Positions 58,081 through 64,000 of a stretch of DNA of 64,000 bases are shown piece after piece; position 1 is the first letter of the stretch; the number at the start of each line of letters is the position of its first letter. The stretch comes from Solanum dulcamara. Its lineage: Eukaryota > Streptophyta > Magnoliopsida > Solanales > Solanaceae. Location of the stretch: the NCBI RefSeq assembly GCF_947179165.1, contig NC_077243.1, positions 48,314,501 through 48,378,500 on the forward strand, read 5' to 3'. The notes beneath the pieces are model-generated. The model saw only the letters and a list, made by a program, of their open reading frames with translations, ran no database searches and was not told where the DNA came from. The translations under genes and the position numbers were made by a program.

Positions 58081-60304
58081 GTGGCAGGAATTAAATGGTG
58101 ATTAGTGATTAATTATGATTAATTAACTTAATTAGACCACTAAGTGGGCCCCACCAAGACATGTGACAGAAGCTGATTAGTGTGTGGATGATTGTGGGAC
58201 ACATGTCAACCATGGACACATGTCATAAGGGTGGACACGTGTCCAACCCCTAAGGCAGCATATATAAGCCTAGTAATGACTAATTAGCTAGTCATTTATC
58301 TCATTCTTCTTCAACCTAACCTAGAGAGAAAGAAAGAGAGTCCAAGCCATGGCAACTCATGGCCATGGCTAAAGCAAATCAAGGTCCCAAATTTTGATCG
58401 AGACATTAATTCTCTAATGTATTTTCAACCAATTAGAGGTGATTAACAACATGAATTAATTATTGGAGCATCAAGAAGGCCTAACGTGTAATCCATAAGT
58501 TTCAGCCAACTTAAGGAGCCAATTTATTAAGGTAAGAGTTAATCATTTTCTATATGTTTTCAGATGAATTTGGATGTGTGGTGAATGTATAAATGTGAAT
58601 TGGATGTATGAAATTATGTATGTTGGTGTTAGAGTGTTGTTGAAGCCATAGGGGCTGTTTTAATTGAAGTTGGCGAGCTGATTGTATTTAGTATTTTAGT
58701 TGCTGTTGTCATGGATCATGTGATGAGGATAAAGGAATTAAATGGCTAAACATGAAGTTGTAATGGTTTATGAGTTGTTGTAGAACTTGGTGTAATTTTG
58801 ATAAACTTTTCTTGTATTTGAATGGGTGATGTTACTGTCGTGTGGCTGCTGTTATATGCCATCAAATTAGATAAAAAGATTGTATGAAATAACGTGTAAG
58901 AATCAAAGGTGGGTTGCTTGGCATGTTCATAGGTATTCATGAGAGTGTCGGGCATCTCCTTACGTCGTTAGTTGAAGGCTATTTTGTTATATTATTGTTG
59001 TTCTTATTTAGTTTGGAAGATAAATGATAGTTAAACTTATGCGTTATATTGTATGTTGGTTGGTCTGTTGTTGGGTTGTCTTGATGAAACTTTAAGACTA
59101 TGGATCCTTAAAGATAACTTGAATATGTGGTAGTCGTATATGGATGGTTATCGAATGTTGTGAATGTGGGTCTGTTTAGAATGTTGTGCGGGTTGTTCTG
59201 AATATTCTCAAGTCTTGTCTTGAATAGCCTCACTATAGTACTTGAACATGCAGTTATTGATGTTGGCTTAGTTATTATATAGTTGGTTGAAAATAAGGAA
59301 AACATCGTCTAATCATCCAGAAAGGAATTGCTAACATTGGGACACGTTTGAATCCTCTGTAGCTTAAACATAGTTCTTGACATTTTAATATACGTTAGGA
59401 TGCATTCGGGCAGCGTATACGTGTTTTATTGTAAATAAACGCTAAAGGTATGTAAAGCTATTCCTTCTTTCTTTTGGCATGTCTTAGATATAAGTGTTAT
59501 ATGATATATGATTTGGGGTAATTTCATTCCTCAGTTCCGAGTATGATTTATGATTCTTATTCACTTCTTTATGTTAAAACTCTTAAAGTAGTTGAGCTAC
59601 TTTCCTTGAGTCTTCTATACGTTGGACAGTAGTTGATATATGAAAGTCCCTAATCTTAAGGACTCTATAATGATTAATGTCCTTAGCTTTCATAAGCTGT
59701 CTCACATTATCTTGAAAAGTGTCTATGATCCCTGAGGCTTTATCTAATATGGTTCATAATGACATTCAAAGAGTACTAAACATGACTATCACCCTGACAC
59801 TCAAGTATTGATTAGTCTACTTATCTATGGAGTCTCAAATGATGATCTAAATGCATATGGTTACTTACTACTCTACTCGTGCATACTGTTATTACATCTT
59901 TCGCAGAGTTCCGTGTCGGGTATGTTTTCACGCACATTTTAGTACATTACCCACTGATTCCATCATTAAGAGGTCGGGTACACTATATAATGAAATAATA
60001 ATACAATGATATGGTTATGGCACCGAGTCCCATAATGGGTCAAGTACGGTATAGTGCACACGGCTTTGTTCACTGAGTCCCTTACTAGAGGGTCGGGTAT
60101 GGTATATGTATATGACGATATGATAATATGGTGATACGATTATGGCATCGAGTCCCATAATAGGCCGGATACTGTATATGACAATGATATGCGTGATTTT
60201 TTCTATAAGGCACAGGTACAGTGAGTTCTTGATTATCATATTTGTCTCCTTGACTCTCTCTACCTCAGTTATGATCTTTCTTACTATATTTCATGTTTTA
60301 TATA

Positions 60305-60367
60305 CTCAGTACATTTCTTGTACTGACCCCCTTCCTTCAGAGGGGGCTGCGTTTCATGCCCACAGGT
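60305..60367 (+). promoter_or_regulatory. conserved LTR block, D2
   Basis: ctcagtacatttcttgtact, then gacccccttccttcagaggg, then ggctgcgtttcatgcccaca. Confidence 0.6.
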
Positions 60368-60748
60368 ACAGATACTCGTTTTGGGGATCTGTCATCTTAG
60401 GATTTCCATTCAGCTGTTTTGGAGTGCTCCATTGTCTCGGAGCCTAGACTTTTGGTACATATACTTTTGATGTATATATTTAGTTATCCAGGGGTATGGC
60501 GGGGCCCTGTCCCATCATATGCTACTGTTAATACTCTTAGAGGTCTGTATACATATGTGTGGATTGTGTGTATATGTGTTCGGTTATGCCTACATAACTT
60601 GTATTTTGGGATGTTCCCATTCATAGAGGCAGCCTTGTCGGCTTGTGTATGTACATATTTTGGGATGTTGTATATACTAATAGCCTTTTCGGCTCGTGTA
60701 TTATAATATTTTAATTGATTGTGAATTCTCAGGAGACAGGTTACCCTG

Positions 60749-60770
60749 ATATATATATATATATATATAT
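60749..60770. repeat. AT dinucleotide microsatellite
   Basis: Eleven AT units near the 3' end of LTR D2. Confidence 0.95.
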
Positions 60771-61009
60771 GTAAGGCTTGAGATGACGTATTGTTTTTAC
60801 AAAGTCTCCATATTGTTTTTCGTTTTAGTTTGATGATGTCTAAAGATATGTATATGAGTGCCAAGCTTGGGAACCAGTCATGGCCCATGGGGGTGGGTCG
60901 TGACAGGTAGCGTATCTCATTTGCATACACAGGGTTTCGAATGAATCTCAAGCAGCCCATCAGAGGACTTAGCATGCTAAGCTCATTTTTGCACCAGCTG
61001 GGTCTGGTG

Positions 61010-61210
61010 CCATCGCTAAAGAGACCCCTAGTCACAAAAAACAAGTGCAACTAAAGCAGTCAGGAGCTTGCTAAAGCGACCAGCCCTCCTGGGCGGGTGT
61101 CGCTTAAGCGACGTCTAGTCGCTAAAGTGACCAAGTGTCGCTAAAGTGATGCCCGCCTTTTAGGAGGGTGTTTCTTAAGCGATCACCGGGGGGTCACTAA
61201 AGCGACATCA
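61010..61210 (+). promoter_or_regulatory. iterated TCGCTAAAGCGAC/TCGCTTAAGCGA palindromes in E2
   Basis: About ten variants of the motif in 200 bases (catcgctaaagagacc, gctaaagcgaccag, gtcgcttaagcgac, tcgctaaagtgacc, cactaaagcgacat). The perfect palindrome tcgcttaagcga occurs once. The same cluster is shorter in the E solo LTR. Confidence 0.65.
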
Positions 61211-62139
61211 GAGGGTCGTTCTTAAGACCCTTTTCCAAATATTCTCTCAAACTTTAAACCTTGTTTTCTCCTTCAACCCTTGGGCAATTTGGGCGATTCA
61301 AAAGGCTAAATTGTGTAGATTTTCAAGAGGAACCTAGTGGTGTGTTCCAAATTAGGAGTAGAGGCTTCCTTTGAGGTAAAATTCCCTTTTCCCCCTACTT
61401 TTCTAAGTTCTTAGGCCATAAAATTGATCATTTATGCATATTAGGTTTGTGTCTATTTTGGTCTGTGAATTGTATTCCCTTATGGAAAATGAACTGGGGG
61501 TAGTATTTGGAGCCTATTCTCAGAGTCAATTCTGTGAATTACGAAGTGTGTCCCATAATTCTCAATTTTTTAATCCAAAATTATCCTGTCTCAAAATTCG
61601 ATAATTTTAGTGTCATAATGACTATATTAACATTAGAGCGTGCATGGTTGGCCTATAGGTAAGCTACAGTTTTACCCTCACGAGACTAAGCATATTTAGG
61701 AAATAGTATGTTGAATTGTATGAGTTAGAGGGGTTGGGATATTAAGCATGCTAAATTCCTAGAATTAATGTCCTAGGCATTATGTTCGAAAATTATTAGA
61801 CTATTTAAGCATGACTCCTGCTACTGTCGTTCATCCACTCCTTGTGTTGTATGCATTACCTGCGATTATATGTTTGAAGCATGTTGGGCCTTAGTCTAGG
61901 CTTATACTAGTGATTGCCTTAGACTTGTGCAATTTTGGTGCCGTTGGGCCTTAGAACTTCTCCGACGTCATTTTGAAGGGGTAGCTCCCTGTAGACTGAT
62001 ATAACAGACTTGATTCTGATAGTTTGAGGTTTAGCTAGGCAATAACACTGCCTTTGACCTTACCTCCAAAATGTCTTATTCTCCTATTGTTCCTATATCA
62101 CTTGGTTCTTGATTCTGGAAGTCCCCTCGGTGATTTGGG

Positions 62140-62480
62140 TTGTTGATAGCACTCGGTTTAAGGGTACCCCATGTGACACTCGATTGGTCACTGATTCTAA
62201 TTCGGTTCAATTCCTTAGCTAAAGATACCTGGTTCAAGCTCGTGGTCCATCTTACTTATGTTCGGTTCCTTAACTATAGATACCCGGTTGAAGTCTGTGG
62301 TCTAGCTCACTTGTATTCAAAATCCTTAGCAATAGTTACTCGGTGGAAGTCTGTGGTCTAGCTTACTCGTGTTCAACCCCTTGGCTATATTACCTGGCTG
62401 AAGTTAAAGGTCTAGCTTACTCGTGTTGACTCATTATCCATAGTTACCCAGTTGAAGTTTGTGGTCCAGTTTACACGTTC
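62140..62480. repeat. diverged tandem repeat of about 60-70 bp in E2
   Basis: Repeated phrases such as ggttgaagtctgtggtctag, ggtggaagtctgtggtctag and gttgaagtttgtggtccag recur about five times, separated by ctcgtgttca-like text. Confidence 0.72.
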
Positions 62481-62585
62481 AATTCCTGATGAATCTTCAG
62501 TTCAACTCTTTATCTACTCTCGGCTTTGAGATAAGGTAATAGAGTTTGGGAATGGTTCATTTCAAGTCTGGGAAATGGTCATATT

Positions 62586-62976
62586 GAGCCTGTTTGGATG
62601 GGCTTAAAAAAAGTAACTTTTATGTATGAAGTGCTTTTAGAACTTTGAAGTGCTGAAAGTTATTTTTATAAATAAGCAGTTGAGTGTTTGGATAAAAGTG
62701 CTTAAATGAGGAAAATGATGTGAATTTTAGGGTTAAAAGAATAAAAATGGTAGTTTGGAAATTTAGTTAAAATATAAGAGATATAAAAGTAATTTCCATG
62801 GTCAAAGAAAATGACTTTAAGCACTTAGAAAAAAAAAGTTAGGAATCCTAACTTTTCATTTTTGACTGACTTTAAGAACTTTATGGCTTAAAGTTAGCAT
62901 TAGGCAAACACGTCCAAAAGCTAAAAAGGGGCTTTAAGTTGGTTTTGACCAACTTAAAGCCCATCCAAACGGGCTC
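62586..62976. mobile_element. MITE, 391 bp, inserted in E2 LTR
   Basis: The terminal inverted repeats pair gagcctgtttggatgggctt (left) with the reverse complement of aagcccatccaaacgggctc (right), with one mismatch in the first 20 bases. The interior is AT-rich and has no transposase. The target duplication is not clear: att precedes the left end and follows the right end, but a longer one cannot be confirmed, so the superfamily is open. Confidence 0.85.
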
Positions 62977-63724
62977 ATTATTGGAATCCTTTTAGCTCCA
63001 TTCATTTTACTTCATCAATTCTTGCACCTGTCGAGCTTATGGGAGTTCGATTAGGTGGTTACCTTATACTTGTGCACGAGCGTACCCATTCGGTTTTTAT
63101 GGGAGCCCGGTAGATTTAGTTAGATTCTGCCTCTTGTTTGTTAAGTACGCTCGTGTAGATACCTACATTTACTTCTTGCCCTGTCTTTGGTTTTAATCAT
63201 TTACTCGCACTTCAGTTTACTTTTGTTGATCTTGCTTAGTCGGTCTATGATGCCTACTGGGTACCTGTTATTTTGGTACTCATACTACACTTTGCATCTA
63301 TTTTTGTGATGCAGGTTTGAGTACTAGCTACCGACGTTGACTCGATCCAGCTTCGATCGTGATCGGAGGAGAGGATAATCTCATTGTGTCGTGAATTTAT
63401 CTGTCTCCCTCTGTATATATATTTTGTCTTTCTTTTGCTTTTTGAGACAGCTCTGTTTTTGTGGTCCACTTTTGGGACTTGTACTCTTTTTACTAGTAGC
63501 TCTATATATATGACTTCTAGGTTTTGGGAGGAATCTTTTTGTTTGTATACATTAGGTTCTTCCGCCCATTCATGTGTGCTCCTATTATTTCTGTACTATT
63601 TTAGATTGAATGGTTGGTCTTCTACCCTGACTTCCCATTACTCGCAGTTCCAGGATATGGGTTGGTTTTCCTAAGTTTGGGTTGTACTAGGCGCCATCAT
63701 GATCTGAGAAATTGGGTAGTGATA

Positions 63725-64000
63725 ATCATCTCTAACATATGTCACTCTATTAGTTGATTCTGCAGATCATTAAATTTGATTTGTTAATTGATTATGTGAT
63801 TTTGGAATTAATTATGGTAAAGTATATCTTGCATTTGATATCTAAATACGTATTCTTCATTTTGAGCATTTTGTATGATCTGTGTTAGTTTATTTCTATT
63901 TTGTTCAAATGGATGTTTCAATAATCCATTAAATATGTTCGAGTGCCATTTATGATTTTGTCCCCCCCCCCCACCCTCTCAAATTCAAGTTGATACAACT
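63725..64000. other. no feature recognised; poly-C run at 63962-63972
   Basis: AT-rich sequence after the E2 LTR end without primer site or coding signal, with an 11-base C run near the window end. Confidence 0.5.

Larger units (their letters stand above)
57774..60905 (+). repeat. A/B-type LTR, lacking about 130 bp at its start (D2)
   Basis: It begins in text like gaaataggtttggaagga, corresponding to about position 130 of the related LTR of C, and ends GGGTGGGTCGTGACA. Palindromes lie at 57975-58080, a TATA-like atatataagcc near 58262, the conserved block at 60305-60367, and an AT dinucleotide run at 60749-60770. Its first 130 bases are replaced by D1, which suggests that D1 belongs to an element inserted into it. 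Confidence 0.8.
60906..63724 (+). repeat. E-type LTR, 5'-truncated (E2)
   Basis: Collinear with the E solo LTR from about 23832 (gcgtatctcatttgcatac versus acatatctcatttgcgtgc) to the terminus gagaaattgggtagtgata. It carries the iterated palindromes (61010-61210) and a MITE insertion (62586-62976). At 62140-62480 a diverged repeat of about 60-70 bp (acccggttgaagtctgtggt, ctcggtggaagtctgtggtc) is visible. No primer site after the end, no gene. Confidence 0.78.

Noticed and set aside
60484..61050. Minus-strand frame of 188 codons, the longest apparent frame at this end
   Set aside because: It spans the boundary of LTR D2 and LTR E2 and includes an AT dinucleotide run; no family similarity, so it is a chance frame.
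1..64000. Integrated pararetrovirus or other viral sequence
   Set aside because: All RT and integrase relics group with LTR retrotransposons or LINEs; no movement protein, coat or caulimovirus-type RT context was seen.

Overview
This window looks like transposon-dense heterochromatin of a flowering plant, most likely a member of the Solanaceae (pepper/tomato/potato group). The clues are large Ty3/gypsy LTR retrotransposons with about 2-3.5 kb LTRs primed by initiator-Met tRNA, a 5'-truncated RTE-type LINE with a GTT-repeat tail, Tat/Ogre-type gag debris, and a scrap of a WAT1/UMAMIT-type transporter gene. The family assignment is inference; no species marker was found. There is no intact host gene, tRNA, operon or CRISPR array. 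Nearly all of the short open frames are shadows of repeats.
Layout. 1-4326: end of an F-type LTR, two tandem repeats and a minus-strand Tat/Ogre-like gag relic. 4327-20139: plus-strand Ty3/gypsy element F1 (LTR, primer site, gag, protease-RT, RNase H, integrase, truncated 3' LTR), split inside RT by minus-strand element A (8613-16696). 20140-22123: E-type LTR fragment with a long TTA/TTG microsatellite. 22124-23240: AT-rich DNA with a LINE insertion. 23241-37130: E-type solo LTR with a perfect 5-bp target duplication, split by full-length plus-strand element B (26039-36368). 37284-about 40180: an LTR-like sequence of another family. 40575-41273: a LINE relic and the last exon of a WAT1-related gene. 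41288-42139: LTR plus primer site of element H, interrupted by element G (42140-47585, gag and pol). 47586-49895: protease-RT-RNase H of another Ty3/gypsy lineage (J). 49896-56876: minus-strand element C (truncated LTR, integrase, non-coding internal region) carrying a solo LTR with perfect target duplication. 56877-60905: two A/B-type LTR segments. 60906-63724: E-type LTR with a MITE. 63725-64000: unassigned.
The most notable signal is two 5S rRNA-derived segments inside the internal regions (not the LTRs) of related elements A and B. In A the 5S sequence starts exactly at 5S nucleotide 1 and is fused to the integrase C-terminal coding tail at a short shared stretch, which suggests RNA template switching. 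In B a near full-length 5S copy lies antisense. Element C keeps the uninterrupted integrase tail. A, B, C and the D LTR segments also share iterated palindromes in U3 and a conserved block further down the LTR. B and C share an unusual internal region where RT would be expected.
All homology statements come from reading the sequence and from knowledge of the families; no alignment or database search was run.
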